DNA of 64,000 bases from Rhodopseudomonas sp. BR0M22 (GCF_010907035.1 NZ_QUMK01000002.1:62001-126000); one strand, 5' to 3'. Counted from the stretch's first letter, positions 9,022-18,651 are shown. A program made the numbers and translations. The notes: generated from the sequence alone by a model not told the origin.

Positions 9022-10293
9022 ATGGTGTCTGTTACCGCCCATTCGTCGCCGCCGACTTCGGTGTTCGACCGGAGTCGTGCGTGGCTGTTGGCCGTCAAAG
9101 CGCCGGAGCGGCTGTTCGTGCAGGTGCTGTGCCTGATGTATGTGATGCACAACATCTGGCTGTCGCGGACCATCCTTTGGTTCTTGGTGCTGCCGACGCT
9201 GCTGATCACCGCGCTGCCGCTGCGCAGCCTCGCGCCGATCGTCAAGTCAGGGGTCTTCCTCGCGACGGCCGCTTTCCTGACCGTTATCATCGCTACGTCG
9301 CTGCTCGGCGACGGCGTGCCGGCCGCGCTGCTCTGGAAAAACATCCGCTACGTCGCGGCGGTTCTGGCTTTCGTCGTCATCGTGGCTCATCTGGCCAGCC
9401 GCGACGGCGACTTTCTTCGCTTGTTGTTTCTTTGGCTCGCGCCGGTCGCCGCACTCGCGGCAATCCGCGATGTCGGCTCGTTCAGCCACTGGTCGGTCTC
9501 TGAGATGCTGACGGTGCGATTGCAGGGGACCAAGGGACTGAGCCTGTACTACAATTCCAACGTCGTCGGCCTGATCTACGCGATGCCGTGCGTCGGCGCG
9601 GTGGCGATCATGGCGACGCGCCGGCTGCGCTCCTGGCAATTCATGTTGCTGTTTGTGTCTGCGCTGGTGCTTCTGGCCGCCGTGCTGCTCTCGGGCAGCC
9701 GGGGATCCTTGATGGCGGCGCTTGCCGGAATTGGTGTTGCGGTGCTGCTCGCGGCGAATTGGCGGATCTCTGCGGCGATCGCGGGGCTCGTTGCGATCGC
9801 GGCTGTCGCGACGTTGCTGACGCCGCTTGCGGGTGAATTGGTTCAGCGGAAGGACAGTCTCCGGTTCGAGCTGTGGCCGGTGTATCTGCACATGGTGACG
9901 CTGAAGCCGTGGTTCGGCTATGGCCTTGCCTTCGATCCCCGGGTCACCCTGCCGAACGGCATCGAGGTGATGAACGGCCACAATATCTTTATGTGTGCGG
10001 CCATTCGCGGCGGCGTGTTTGCGGCACTGGCGCTCGCAGTCGTGGCGCTCACCGCGTTGGCGAGCGGCTGGCGCGCGTTCCGCCGAACCGGGGAAGTGAC
10101 GGCGCTGGCGCTGCTCGCGGCTGCTCTGGCAGCGAGCTCCGTCGATTATGAGATCATCCCGAGCGACCTCAGCTATCTCTATATTCTGCTCTGGTTGCCG
10201 GTGGCTGTCTGTCTCGGCACCGCGCTCGCTCCCGCGAAGCGAGTTCCCGCCGCACGCCCTGCTACCTCTTCGGCGGACATCGCCGCGTCATAA
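9022..10293 (+). CDS. O-antigen ligase/polymerase-like polytopic membrane protein
   Basis: 423 residues from the ATG at 9022 (GAGG just upstream); reading further upstream would overlap the GT4 gene. About ten hydrophobic helices. The Wzy_C/WaaL-type features are the segment SGSRGSLMAAL, then a large periplasmic loop with GYGLAFDP and a His-containing NGHNIFMCAAIRGG. WaaL joins glycans to lipid A core and Wzy polymerises repeat units; the sequence alone does not separate the two. The partner glycosyltransferase is immediately upstream. Confidence 0.82.
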   Translation: MVSVTAHSSPPTSVFDRSRAWLLAVKAPERLFVQVLCLMYVMHNIWLSRTILWFLVLPTLLITALPLRSLAPIVKSGVFLATAAFLTVIIATSLLGDGVPAALLWKNIRYVAAVLAFVVIVAHLASRDGDFLRLLFLWLAPVAALAAIRDVGSFSHWSVSEMLTVRLQGTKGLSLYYNSNVVGLIYAMPCVGAVAIMATRRLRSWQFMLLFVSALVLLAAVLLSGSRGSLMAALAGIGVAVLLAANWRISAAIAGLVAIAAVATLLTPLAGELVQRKDSLRFELWPVYLHMVTLKPWFGYGLAFDPRVTLPNGIEVMNGHNIFMCAAIRGGVFAALALAVVALTALASGWRAFRRTGEVTALALLAAALAASSVDYEIIPSDLSYLYILLWLPVAVCLGTALAPAKRVPAARPATSSADIAAS

Positions 10294-10382
10294 AATAGAT
10301 CCCGATCCGCCGCGCTCTGCTCACTGGATTGCCGGATCGATCCGCCATATTGTCGTCTCATCGCGGTGTTTCAGGTGTTGCC

Positions 10383-11048
10383 ATGATCACACATCGACCG
10401 ACTACACATCGACCGATCCGATTAGTCGCGCGGGCCGCTTTTGCGGCTTTCGCGCTGTTGCTATCCGCGGCCGCCCCGTCGGTTGCCGCGGAACCCACCG
10501 CCGCAGGCCTTTGGCAGCGCACCGACAACGGCAAGCCCGGCGGCAAGCCGGTCGTCTGGGTGCTGATGCTCGATCGCGGCAACAACGTGTACGAGGGGGT
10601 CGTCGCCAAGAGCTTTCCGCAAGCCGGGCAACCCAACCTGACGACTTGCGACGAGTGTGAGGACGACCGCAAGAACCAGCCGATCCTGGGCATTTCGCTG
10701 ATCCGCGACATGAAGCGGAAGGGCCGTGTCTACGAGAACGGCAACATCCTCGATCCGCGCAACGGCGACGTGTGGAAGGCGATGCTCACGGTCAGCCCCG
10801 ATGGACAGACCCTGACGTTGCGCGGCTATCTGATGACGCCCGCGCTCGGCCAGGATGAGGACTGGTTCCGGCTGCCCGACAGCGCTGTCTCTCAACTCGA
10901 TCCGGAGATCGTTGCTAAGTTCATGCCCGAACAAGCTGCGACCCAGGCGGCGCAGGCCGGCAAGCCGGTCGCTGCTCCCGGGACGGCCGGAAAGGCGAAG
11001 GCGCCGCCGCCGGCCCACAAGGGCGGCGCAATGGCCCCGGCAAGGTAA
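10383..11048 (+). CDS. DUF2147 secreted protein
   Basis: 221 residues from the ATG at 10383. A Sec signal peptide ends near residue 36 (ALLLSAAAPSVAAEP). The DUF2147 core contains GLWQRTDNGKP, ILGISLIRDMKR and GNILDPRNGDVWKA. A Pro/Ala/Lys-rich tail follows. The family is predicted to be periplasmic or secreted, with no established biochemical role. The CDECEDD segment carries two Cys at the position where the family usually has a Cys pair. A terminator follows. Confidence 0.85.
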   Translation: MITHRPTTHRPIRLVARAAFAAFALLLSAAAPSVAAEPTAAGLWQRTDNGKPGGKPVVWVLMLDRGNNVYEGVVAKSFPQAGQPNLTTCDECEDDRKNQPILGISLIRDMKRKGRVYENGNILDPRNGDVWKAMLTVSPDGQTLTLRGYLMTPALGQDEDWFRLPDSAVSQLDPEIVAKFMPEQAATQAAQAGKPVAAPGTAGKAKAPPPAHKGGAMAPAR

Positions 11049-11085
11049 ACGCCATCGTCTCCCAAATGGATTGAACGGTTACTGG

Positions 11086-11122
11086 AGCCCTGCTTCCCCA
11101 TCAGTCGGAAGCGGGGCTTTTC
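11086..11122 (+). terminator. Rho-independent terminator after DUF2147 gene
   Basis: AGCCCTGCTTCC pairs with GGAAGCGGGGCT around a 9-base loop, followed by TTTTC. Confidence 0.8.
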
Positions 11123-11196
11123 ATTGTCGGGTCGGTGCGGCTTCGGCACGCGAGATGCCGCCTCGGTACGACGTGGTCCGACGATTGCCACCACGG

Positions 11197-13524
11197 TCAG
11201 AAGTCCACCGTCATTGACAACCACAGCGTGCGCGGCATGCCGAGGATGAGATAACCGGATGGGTTTGCGGTCCAGTAGTGCTTGTCGGCGATGTTGGTCA
11301 CGCTGGCCCGGAACGTCGTTGGTCGGCCGCCCAGCTTGGTGAAATAGCGGGCTCCGATGTCGAACGTCGTCCAACTCGGCACATCCTGCAGATTGTCGCC
11401 GCTGACATAGGCCTTGCTGGTGTACACCGCGCGGGCCGTGGCGGTGAGGCCGGGCACGAACGGCGTGTCCCACTCGACGCCGAGATTGCTCTGCAGATCG
11501 GGCGCCGCAATGGCGTGGTTGCCGTCGTTGAGATGGCCCGCGGTCTGGGTGAGCCGTGCATCGAGCCATGTCACGCCTCCGAGAATACGCACGCCGGTCG
11601 CGACCTCGCCGAAGGTCGTCAGCTCGATGCCACGGTTGCGCTGCTCGCCGTCGAGGCCGAAGTTTTTGCTGACCGGATCGAGCACGCCGTTCGGCTGACT
11701 GATCTGGAACGCCGCCAGGGTGGCGCCGAACCGGCCGAAATCGAGCTTGGTGCCGACCTCGTACTGCTTGCTTTTGAACGGCGCGAATACCTGATTGGGG
11801 TTGGCGGCGCCGGACGGCGGGGTCGGGCCGGGCGACAGCCCCTCAATGTAGCTGGCATACAGCGACAGATACTGCAGCGGCCGCACCACCAGCGCGACTG
11901 ACGGCGACGTCGCGCTCTGATCGTAGGCCGCCGTGGAGACGCCGGTGATCGCGGCGTAGCTGTCCGATATCACCTGCTGCTGGCGGACGCCGACGGTGAG
12001 CTGAACGGCGCCGTTCAGAACCGACAGCGTGTCAGCCACCCCGGCGCTGCGCAGTTCGAGCTTGCTGGCTTTGCCTTCAGGAAAATACCCCACTGGCACA
12101 CCGGGGCCGGTCAGCATGGTCGGGGCGTAGATGTTGGTGAGGTAGTTGCCGTAGCGGGTTTGTCCAAGCCAGTTGGTCTGGGTCAGCGCGGAGCCGCTGA
12201 CGACGACTTCATGGTCGATCGGTCCGGTGGTGAAGCGCGACCTTACGCCGGCTTCGCCGGAGACCGAGTCGGTCTTGCCTGTTTGAAACGTCGAGGTCGA
12301 CTGCGCGGCCCCGGCCGAATTGAGAATCGTCGGGCCCGGCGACTCGCGCTTGTCGAAGCCGAACAGATTGCCGCCGATCGCGCCAAACACTGTGACGTCG
12401 GGCGTCAGATCGTATTCGGCGCGGGTCAGGCCGGTGATGCTCCGCGAGCGCGAGTAGTCGAACGGCTGGGACAGGTTGATCCGCGGATTGGGCGCCGCCG
12501 GCACGACGATGCCCGGCACCGGACCGTAGCCGCGCGTGCCGGATTTCAGCCAATCGTCCTGATAGAGCAGGTCGGCCGACCACCTGAACCGTTCGCTGCG
12601 ATAGTCGACGCCGAGGGAGCCGGCTCCGTCGCGGATCGACTGCCCGTCGATCGCCGGCCAGCCGCCTTCAAACGCGCCGTTGACGCGCACGCCCCACTGT
12701 TTCTGATCGCCGTAACGGCGCGAGACGTCGAGGTTGTTGGTGAATCGGGCGTCTGACATGTAGCCGGCCGTGTAGCGGGTCAGCGGATCGTCGCCGGCGC
12801 GCTTGGTCACGACGTTGACGTTGCCGCCGATGGAGCCGCGCGGCGACATCCCGTACAGGAAAGAGGCGGGACCCTTCAGCAGCTCGATGCCCGCGATCGG
12901 CGCCGGGTTGATGCGATAATTTGGCACGAGGCCATACAGCCCATTCAGCGCGAAATCGCTGTTATCGACGCGAAAGCCGCGGATCGTCAGCGCGTCGTAG
13001 CGGTTGCCGGCGCCGATCGCGGCGCGCACCGACGGGGCGCTGTTGGTCAGCACTTCGGCGACGCTGGTGGCCTGCTGATCGCGGATCGTCTGGTCGGTGT
13101 AGCTGGTCAGGCTGAACGGCGTCGCCATGTAGTCTTTGTTACCGAGCAGGCCGAGATGGCCGCCGCGCGCGACTTGGCCGCCGGCGTAGCTTGGCGGCGA
13201 AGCCGCCCGCTGCGCGCCGAGCGATAGCACCGGAGCTGCGGCGAGATCGTTGCGTGTGGTCCGTCGGCTGTGCGCGGCCGGTTGTGCCGGCGCGGCCGGC
13301 TTCCTTTGTGTTCGGGCGACCGTCCTGCGCCGAGGTGCATCGACGACGACCGACGGCAGCGCCTGAGCATCGGACGATGCACGGTCGGCGGAGACGGCGG
13401 GGCGCGGCGCTGCGGGATTGCTTGGACCTGGTTGTTGAGCCTGCGCGACATGCGCGGTGAGCAGGATCGATACGCAAGCCAGCGGTAGCGCTGCCGTGCG
13501 TTGCGAATTCAGGTCGTTCAGCAT
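11197..13524 (-). CDS. TonB-dependent siderophore receptor
   Basis: 775 residues from the ATG at 13524. Signal peptide ends near LLTAHVAQAQ. A low-complexity Pro/Ala/Arg linker (about 30-110) precedes the plug domain (SYTDQTIRDQQATSVAEVL; LTIRGFRV; GIELLKGPASFLYGMSPRG; VNVVTKRA). A 22-strand type barrel follows and ends in the aromatic terminus LSMTVDF. It resembles FhuA/FpvA-type ferrisiderophore receptors; the ligand is unknown. No TonB/ExbBD or ABC genes are adjacent. A Fur-like box lies upstream. Possible TonB box residues lie in ALPSVVVDAP. Confidence 0.92.
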   Translation of the reverse strand: MLNDLNSQRTAALPLACVSILLTAHVAQAQQPGPSNPAAPRPAVSADRASSDAQALPSVVVDAPRRRTVARTQRKPAAPAQPAAHSRRTTRNDLAAAPVLSLGAQRAASPPSYAGGQVARGGHLGLLGNKDYMATPFSLTSYTDQTIRDQQATSVAEVLTNSAPSVRAAIGAGNRYDALTIRGFRVDNSDFALNGLYGLVPNYRINPAPIAGIELLKGPASFLYGMSPRGSIGGNVNVVTKRAGDDPLTRYTAGYMSDARFTNNLDVSRRYGDQKQWGVRVNGAFEGGWPAIDGQSIRDGAGSLGVDYRSERFRWSADLLYQDDWLKSGTRGYGPVPGIVVPAAPNPRINLSQPFDYSRSRSITGLTRAEYDLTPDVTVFGAIGGNLFGFDKRESPGPTILNSAGAAQSTSTFQTGKTDSVSGEAGVRSRFTTGPIDHEVVVSGSALTQTNWLGQTRYGNYLTNIYAPTMLTGPGVPVGYFPEGKASKLELRSAGVADTLSVLNGAVQLTVGVRQQQVISDSYAAITGVSTAAYDQSATSPSVALVVRPLQYLSLYASYIEGLSPGPTPPSGAANPNQVFAPFKSKQYEVGTKLDFGRFGATLAAFQISQPNGVLDPVSKNFGLDGEQRNRGIELTTFGEVATGVRILGGVTWLDARLTQTAGHLNDGNHAIAAPDLQSNLGVEWDTPFVPGLTATARAVYTSKAYVSGDNLQDVPSWTTFDIGARYFTKLGGRPTTFRASVTNIADKHYWTANPSGYLILGMPRTLWLSMTVDF

Positions 13525-13641
13525 GCCGTCCCCAAGGTTTCTTCGTGCTTGACTGCGTCGGGATCGATCAGAAGCAATCGATCCCGACGGCCGCGCACGT
13601 TAGGGATGACGGTATTCAGTTCCTAATAGAGCCGTTCCAGT

Positions 13642-13655
13642 TGAGACTGGTTCTC
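13642..13655. promoter_or_regulatory. Candidate Fur-type operator
   Basis: TGAGACTGGTTCTC resembles the TGAGAATCATTCTC core of Fur boxes: 5+5 arm bases are identical and the centre differs. It is 118 bp upstream of the receptor ATG. Rhizobiales often use other iron regulators (Irr, RirA), so the regulator identity is open. Confidence 0.35.
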
Positions 13656-13763
13656 GCGTTAAACGCTGTGGTTGTGTTTGGTGATCAGCGTGCGGCGAAC
13701 TGGAGCAACGGCATTCTGCGCGTATTGCGAAGTGATGCCGTCGCACCGGGAGCGTGCGGTGAC

Positions 13764-15863
13764 TCAGTTCTCGGTGGGCGCTGGCGCTTGCGGCGGCGGC
13801 AGCGGCAGGCTCTCGACGTCGGGGCCGCCGGGCTGCAGTGACAAGACCGATTCCACTGCCGGCAACGCGGCGTCCGCCATGGCGGCGTGGCCTTCGGCGG
13901 TGGGATGGATCGCTCCGCCGTACACCGCCGACACCACGCCCCAGGTGGCGTCGTGGATATCGGCCGGCTGAATCGCAGCGGCCAAACCTTGCGGATAGGT
14001 CATCGCCGCAAAGTAACTGTCGTTGGCGTCACGGATCCAGCGCGCGCGCGGCAGATAGGCACGGTAGTTGCTCGCCCCGGCGCCGCAGGTCATCGGCGAG
14101 CTTCCGGCGGTGACGATGTCGGGATTGAAGCTCTTGCCGCTCTGCGAGAAGCAGACGCGATCGAATTCGGGGTCGGTCGCGGCGCGGGCGCAGAATCCGT
14201 GCTCGGCGAACGCCCGCTGATGAGAATCGACGAAGGTCATGCGGTCGGACGACGGATCGCGGCACAGCACCCCGTTGGCGCATTGCGCCAGATCTTTCAG
14301 CCGCGGCAGGAATTCGTTGTCGACGAACGAACTCACCGCGCCGAGCCGGGTCGGATCGGCATTGAACGAGGGATGGATGTCGAACCCGGCCGGACCGCCA
14401 GGGCAGGGCGTGCCGCGGTTCGCCAGCGCCGGATTGGCATAGGCGACATAGACCACCCGCGACAGATCCTCGACCATCGGCTTCAGCGCCTCGCGCAGCC
14501 GGGCGAAATCCCGCGGCAGGGTGCGGGCCAGCGCGCTGCGGGATTCGTCGACTGAGCCGATCACGCCGGATCGCCGGAACAGCGCGCGCTCGGTCGGGGA
14601 GTCGACGATGACGTCGGCGACCAGACCGGAGAAATTGATGTCGTTGGCGCCGATCGACAGCAGCACCAGATCGAGATTGCGGTTCGGCTGGCGGCGATGC
14701 GCGGCCGTGAGCGCGGCGCGCAATTCGCCGAGCTGACCGTCGACACTGCCGGGGCAGGTTGTTCCGGATTTGGTGCGGAAACACTCCCGTGCCCGCTGCG
14801 AGCCGAACAGGCCGTCGCTGATGGTCGCGCCGGTGCAGGCCAGCGGCAGGTAAGTGACGGCGATGTGCGGATGTCGGACCGCGAGCGCCAGCGCGGTGCG
14901 GGTCTGGTAGCTGTAGAGCGAGCGGTGGCAGGCGGCATTGAACCAGGTCGCCGAATAGCGCTGCCAGTTCGCCAGCGTGTCGGGCGCCTCGCAGGCGCGG
15001 CCTCCCTTGAAGCCGGCGCGGCTCGGTCGGTAGAACTGGCCGGTGCCGCTGCCGAGGTAGGATTTGAAGCAGAAGCCTTCATCCGACAGCGCGATGGCGC
15101 GGTCCGGGTTGCCTTCGCCCGAGCCGATCGAATCGCCGAGGCCGGCGATGAAGAAATCGCGGACCTGGATTGGGGCGGTGACCCGCAGCGGCGCGTCGGC
15201 GCCGCTGGTGACGTCGACGGTGGCGATCGTCGGCTTGCCGTAGCGGGCGCGGAAATTGATCGGCTCGGCGCAATCCTGAGTGGCGTTGCGCGGACCGTCG
15301 CCGTCGTCGAACGTCCACGCGCAGATCGCGCCGACCGGGATCGCGCCCGTCAGCCGTACCGTCACCGGATGCTCGGTCGGCGTCAGATAGCTCTCCTTGA
15401 TGCCGTCGCGGGTGCAGGGTTCGTTGACCCGGCCGGCGAGGTCGATGCACAGCCGATTGACGACGTTGCGAGCCCAGCCGCGGCCCTCGCTTTGCCGTCC
15501 GAGAGTCTCCTCCGAGGCCAGCACGGTCAGCCCGTTGAGCGCGTCGACCTGCTCGCGGAAATCGCGTTCTTCCCGGAACAGCCTGAAGCGGTTGCGCACC
15601 TCCCAACTGATCTGCATCGAGCCGTCGGTGACCGGCACCGCCGCAACCGGTGGGGCCGCTGCCGGCGTCGCCGCGGGAGCCGGCGCTGCCACCGGTGGCG
15701 CAGCGGCAGGTGCCGCTGCTGCGGGCGGCGCAGCGGCGGGGGCGGTCTGGTCGGGAGTGCTCGAGCCGCCGAACAGCGAGAATTGAGCAAAAGCGGAGGG
15801 CGACCAAGCGCCTGCCGCGCCGGTCAGCAGCAACAACAACGCCAAAGAGCGGAAACGGGACAT
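13764..15863 (-). CDS. Secreted SGNH/GDSL hydrolase with PKD-like domain
   Basis: 699 residues. Signal peptide (SLALLLLLTGAAGAWSPSAFA), then a Pro/Ala-rich low-complexity linker (about 40-75). A PKD-like beta domain (CAWTFDDGDGPRNATQDC) lies near 185-240. The SGNH hydrolase blocks follow: GLGDSIGSGEGNP (block I nucleophile Ser), SIGANDINFSG (block III Asn) and GGAIHPTAEGH (block V His). It acts in the periplasm or outside the cell on ester bonds of lipids or acylated glycans; the substrate is unknown. Several Cys pairs suggest disulfides. The lipase-type fold is clear, the specificity is not. Confidence 0.85.
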   Translation of the reverse strand: MSRFRSLALLLLLTGAAGAWSPSAFAQFSLFGGSSTPDQTAPAAAPPAAAAPAAAPPVAAPAPAATPAAAPPVAAVPVTDGSMQISWEVRNRFRLFREERDFREQVDALNGLTVLASEETLGRQSEGRGWARNVVNRLCIDLAGRVNEPCTRDGIKESYLTPTEHPVTVRLTGAIPVGAICAWTFDDGDGPRNATQDCAEPINFRARYGKPTIATVDVTSGADAPLRVTAPIQVRDFFIAGLGDSIGSGEGNPDRAIALSDEGFCFKSYLGSGTGQFYRPSRAGFKGGRACEAPDTLANWQRYSATWFNAACHRSLYSYQTRTALALAVRHPHIAVTYLPLACTGATISDGLFGSQRARECFRTKSGTTCPGSVDGQLGELRAALTAAHRRQPNRNLDLVLLSIGANDINFSGLVADVIVDSPTERALFRRSGVIGSVDESRSALARTLPRDFARLREALKPMVEDLSRVVYVAYANPALANRGTPCPGGPAGFDIHPSFNADPTRLGAVSSFVDNEFLPRLKDLAQCANGVLCRDPSSDRMTFVDSHQRAFAEHGFCARAATDPEFDRVCFSQSGKSFNPDIVTAGSSPMTCGAGASNYRAYLPRARWIRDANDSYFAAMTYPQGLAAAIQPADIHDATWGVVSAVYGGAIHPTAEGHAAMADAALPAVESVLSLQPGGPDVESLPLPPPQAPAPTEN

Positions 15864-15954
15864 GTCACCACGCGGCCAACAAGGATCGCGGCCATTGACG
15901 CTGCGGTTGAGGCTAAAATATGGGGCCGGCCGCAGCGACGGAGGAATCTCTCGA

Positions 15955-17049
15955 TCAGAGCTTGGGGGTACGGTGCAGCGGCTGTGCGACCGGTGCCCGG
16001 ACCGGCGCGGCGGCGGGCGTGGGCCCGGCCGCAGTGGCCGGATGGCCGTCGCAGCCGCTGCGGCGTTCCCGCCACGGTTTGATCACGCTCAGCCAGATCT
16101 CGCGAATGCCCATGATCGAAATTGCCACTCCGAACGGCAGCAGGAAGTACAGCACGCGGTAGATCAGCAGCGTCGCGATCACGTCCTCGCGGGCGAACAT
16201 CGGCAGCGCCACCAGCATCGCGGCGTCGAACACGCCGAGGCTGCCCGGCGCATGGCTGGCGAAGCCGAGCAGGGTGGCGAGAATGAACACCACCGCCAGC
16301 GAGACATAGTCGATATACGGCTCCGACGGCATCAGCAGGTACATCGCCAGCGCGCAGAAGCCGAGATCGACCACGCCGATCAGCACCTGGACCAGTGTCA
16401 GCTTGGCCGACGGCAGCACCACCTTCCAGCCGTTCTGGCCAAGCTCGCGGCGCTTCTTGCCGGTCGCCAGCCAGACGAAATAGGCGGCGATGCCGACCAG
16501 ACAGGCGACCCCGATCAGCCGGTTGATCTGGTCGGGCAGCAGGTCCATCGCGCTCGCGGCCGCCGGATGCCAGATCATGCCGATCCCGAGCACGAACAGG
16601 TTACCGAGCCAGAAGGTCAGACCGGAGATGAAGCAGATCTTGGCGACATCGATCGCCGACAGGCCGTAGTCCGAATAGATCCGGAACCGGATCGCACCGC
16701 CGGTAAACACCGTGGCACCGAGATTGTGGCCTATCACGTAGGAGGTAAACGCCGACATCGCGGCGATGCGATAAGGGACGTGCAGCTTGCCGATCGTGCG
16801 CAGCGCGAAGAAATCGTAGAACGTCAGGGTGCAGAACGCACCGACCACGCACAGCGCCGCGAGCCCGATCTGGGCCGGGCTCTTGTCGGTCAGCGCGGTC
16901 AAAATGACGTTGTGATCGACCCCTTTGAGGGTGCGGACCAGCGACGAAATCGCGAAGCCGATAATCAGGATGCTGGCGACGATACCGACGCGTTTCCAGC
17001 CGATATACGTCTTGAAGCCACGCCCCAGCGCGCTCAGCAGTCGATGCAT
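15955..17049 (-). CDS. MprF-like flippase-domain membrane protein (UPF0104/LPG_synthase_TM)
   Basis: 364 residues with about eight transmembrane helices. Conserved segments TFYDFFALR, YVIGHNLGATVFTGGAIRFR and FASHAPGSLGVFDAAML are typical of the N-terminal flippase part of MprF. The C-terminal lysyl-transferase domain of MprF is missing; instead there is a short basic, Pro/Ala-rich cytoplasmic tail. The role is probably lipid translocation or hopanoid/cardiolipin-related membrane homeostasis, but the substrate is not determinable. The stop lies 91 bp upstream of the SGNH hydrolase start on the same strand. Confidence 0.82.
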   Translation of the reverse strand: MHRLLSALGRGFKTYIGWKRVGIVASILIIGFAISSLVRTLKGVDHNVILTALTDKSPAQIGLAALCVVGAFCTLTFYDFFALRTIGKLHVPYRIAAMSAFTSYVIGHNLGATVFTGGAIRFRIYSDYGLSAIDVAKICFISGLTFWLGNLFVLGIGMIWHPAAASAMDLLPDQINRLIGVACLVGIAAYFVWLATGKKRRELGQNGWKVVLPSAKLTLVQVLIGVVDLGFCALAMYLLMPSEPYIDYVSLAVVFILATLLGFASHAPGSLGVFDAAMLVALPMFAREDVIATLLIYRVLYFLLPFGVAISIMGIREIWLSVIKPWRERRSGCDGHPATAAGPTPAAAPVRAPVAQPLHRTPKL

Positions 17050-17459
17050 TCGTCCTCCCGGCGGGGCGGCAACGCGACGGACGCCGCCTGCAGCACGACC
17101 CTGCTACCAGCGTCCGACTTACTCATCCACGCAATTCCTTAGGGCATAAAGGGCCCGTCGTGCAATCCGCCGTACTGTCGCGTGCGGATCGCGCATCCAT
17201 GGGACGGGCGGCGGTCGGCGCCTTTGACGTGGCACAAACGAGCCGTCCGGCGGCTGCATGGCCGTTCCCTGTCTGGGGCACCCATGCTCGCCGAGCCTGC
17301 TGCATATAGGGCCCGCGCGCGCCCGGCGCCATCGCGACATGATCGCCCAAGGAACCGCGGAACGGCGATCGCTGCCGCTGGTTAACGACCCGAACGCCGT
17401 GGAAGGGCGTCGGGCGGATCGCCTTCCAGCTCTCTCCGGCCAACCAGAGAGGAACCGAA
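17050..17459. other. Intergenic region before DUF892 gene
   Basis: About 410 bases between divergent genes. No plausible gene seen. It contains a candidate general-stress promoter (17359-17383), annotated separately; nothing else was recognised. Confidence 0.55.
17359..17383 (+). promoter_or_regulatory. Candidate EcfG-type general stress promoter
   Basis: GGAAC (17359-17363), 16 bases, then GGTT (17380-17383), close to the GGAAC-N16-CGTT consensus of EcfG/PhyR-controlled genes in alphaproteobacteria, with one mismatch in the -10. It is 77 bp upstream of a stress-type ferritin-like gene. Confidence 0.35.
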
Positions 17460-17966
17460 ATGGGACTTTTCACCAAGGACATCAAGACGATGGACGACCT
17501 GTTCGTGCATCAATTGCAGGACATCTACTACGCCGAGAAGCAGCTGTTGAAGGCAATCCCGAAGATGGCCGACAAGGCCACCGATCCGATGTTGAAGCAG
17601 GGGTTCCTGAGCCATCTGGACGAAACCAAGGGCCATATCAGGCGGCTGGAGCAGGTGTTCGAGATGCACGGCGTTCGGCCCAAGGCGGTCGAATGTCCGG
17701 CGATCGACGGCATCATCGAGGAGGCGGACGAGACCGCCGGTGAGGTCGATGACAAGAAGGTTCTCGACGCCGCATTGATCAATGCAGCTCAGGCGGTGGA
17801 GCACTACGAAATCGTGCGCTACGGCAGCCTGGTATCATGGGCGAAGCTGCTCGGCCGTAACGATTGCGCTGCGGTGCTGCAGAAGACGCTCGACGAAGAA
17901 AAAGCGACGGACAGAAAGCTCAATACGCTCGCCGAAAGCCAGATCAACCTGCGCGCGGCCGTCTGA
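17460..17966 (+). CDS. DUF892 (YciE/YciF) ferritin-like protein
   Basis: 168 residues from the ATG at 17460 with a GAGGA ribosome site. All-helical, beginning DLFVHQLQDIYYAEKQLLK, with the Glu/His-bearing helices DETKGHIRRLEQVF and AVEHYEIVRYG typical of the di-iron ferritin-like DUF892 family. YciF-type proteins are induced by stress, and alphaproteobacterial relatives often belong to the EcfG general stress regulon. Cytoplasmic. A strong terminator follows. Confidence 0.9.
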   Translation: MGLFTKDIKTMDDLFVHQLQDIYYAEKQLLKAIPKMADKATDPMLKQGFLSHLDETKGHIRRLEQVFEMHGVRPKAVECPAIDGIIEEADETAGEVDDKKVLDAALINAAQAVEHYEIVRYGSLVSWAKLLGRNDCAAVLQKTLDEEKATDRKLNTLAESQINLRAAV

Positions 17967-18001
17967 GTTGGTTGCGACAATCTTGTGACGTCATGATGAG
18001 G

Positions 18002-18041
18002 CCAAAGGCCGCGCGATGATCGGCGCGGCCTTTGGTGTTTT
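18002..18041 (+). terminator. Strong terminator between convergent genes
   Basis: CCAAAGGCCGCGC (18002-18014) pairs perfectly with GCGCGGCCTTTGG (18023-18035); a TGTTTT run follows. The 13-bp stem could serve both strands. Confidence 0.85.
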
Positions 18042-18067
18042 CAACAGCTTGCGTACCCGGGGCGCGA

Positions 18068-18508
18068 TCACACTTTGCGCAAAGCGAAATAAGCGCCGCA
18101 GAACGCCATCGCGGCGCCCAATAACAGCGTAGCCAAACCCGCGATGACGCCCGCGGCGGTCGGCACAGCGGAGGGCGCAGAGGCGGCTTGGCCGGCAGCG
18201 GCCAGCACCAGGACCAGCACGGCGATCAGAAACTGCCGCAGCCGGGGTGGAATCTGTCCGGCCACCGCATGGTTCATCAGCCTCGCGGTGAAGTAACCGC
18301 CGGCGAATCCGGCGGTCGCGACCAGCCACCACGCCAGCGCTGCACTCGCCGGCATGAAGCTGCCGGCATCGTTCCGCCACAGCCCGCCGAGATCGAGCCC
18401 GATGCGCTGGCCGAGCATATGCAGCGCCAGCGCCAGCAACAGGCCGGACATCAGGGCGCCGCCCAGGATCAGGTGGCGAGGATAGGGAACGGCTTTGGTG
18501 TCGGGCAT
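18068..18508 (-). CDS. Small polytopic membrane protein, unknown function
   Basis: 146 residues from the ATG at 18508 (MPDTKAVPYPRHLI). Four hydrophobic helices: about 13-30, 55-75, 88-106 and 118-140. The reading frame extends upstream to 18667, but that part would overlap the divergent gene and looks non-coding. I do not recognise a family. It faces another uncharacterised membrane protein gene (18652-19254). Confidence 0.65.
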   Translation of the reverse strand: MPDTKAVPYPRHLILGGALMSGLLLALALHMLGQRIGLDLGGLWRNDAGSFMPASAALAWWLVATAGFAGGYFTARLMNHAVAGQIPPRLRQFLIAVLVLVLAAAGQAASAPSAVPTAAGVIAGLATLLLGAAMAFCGAYFALRKV

Positions 18509-18651
18509 GGCGGGGTCCGTGCGAGGCTTGGATTGTAGAAAACCGCGTTGCCGCCCACAAGCTGCACGGGCGAGCCGGTCGTGCGCGGGCTGAACGCCGC
18601 ATTGCGCCGCCGCTCCGGCTCCGGCAATGACGTCGGAGGGCAGGAGGTGCT

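Noticed and set aside
14697-17142. Long + strand frames 14697-16082 and 15862-17142
   Set aside because: They run antisense to the SGNH hydrolase and MprF-like genes and have Arg/His/Gln-rich composition typical of shadows.
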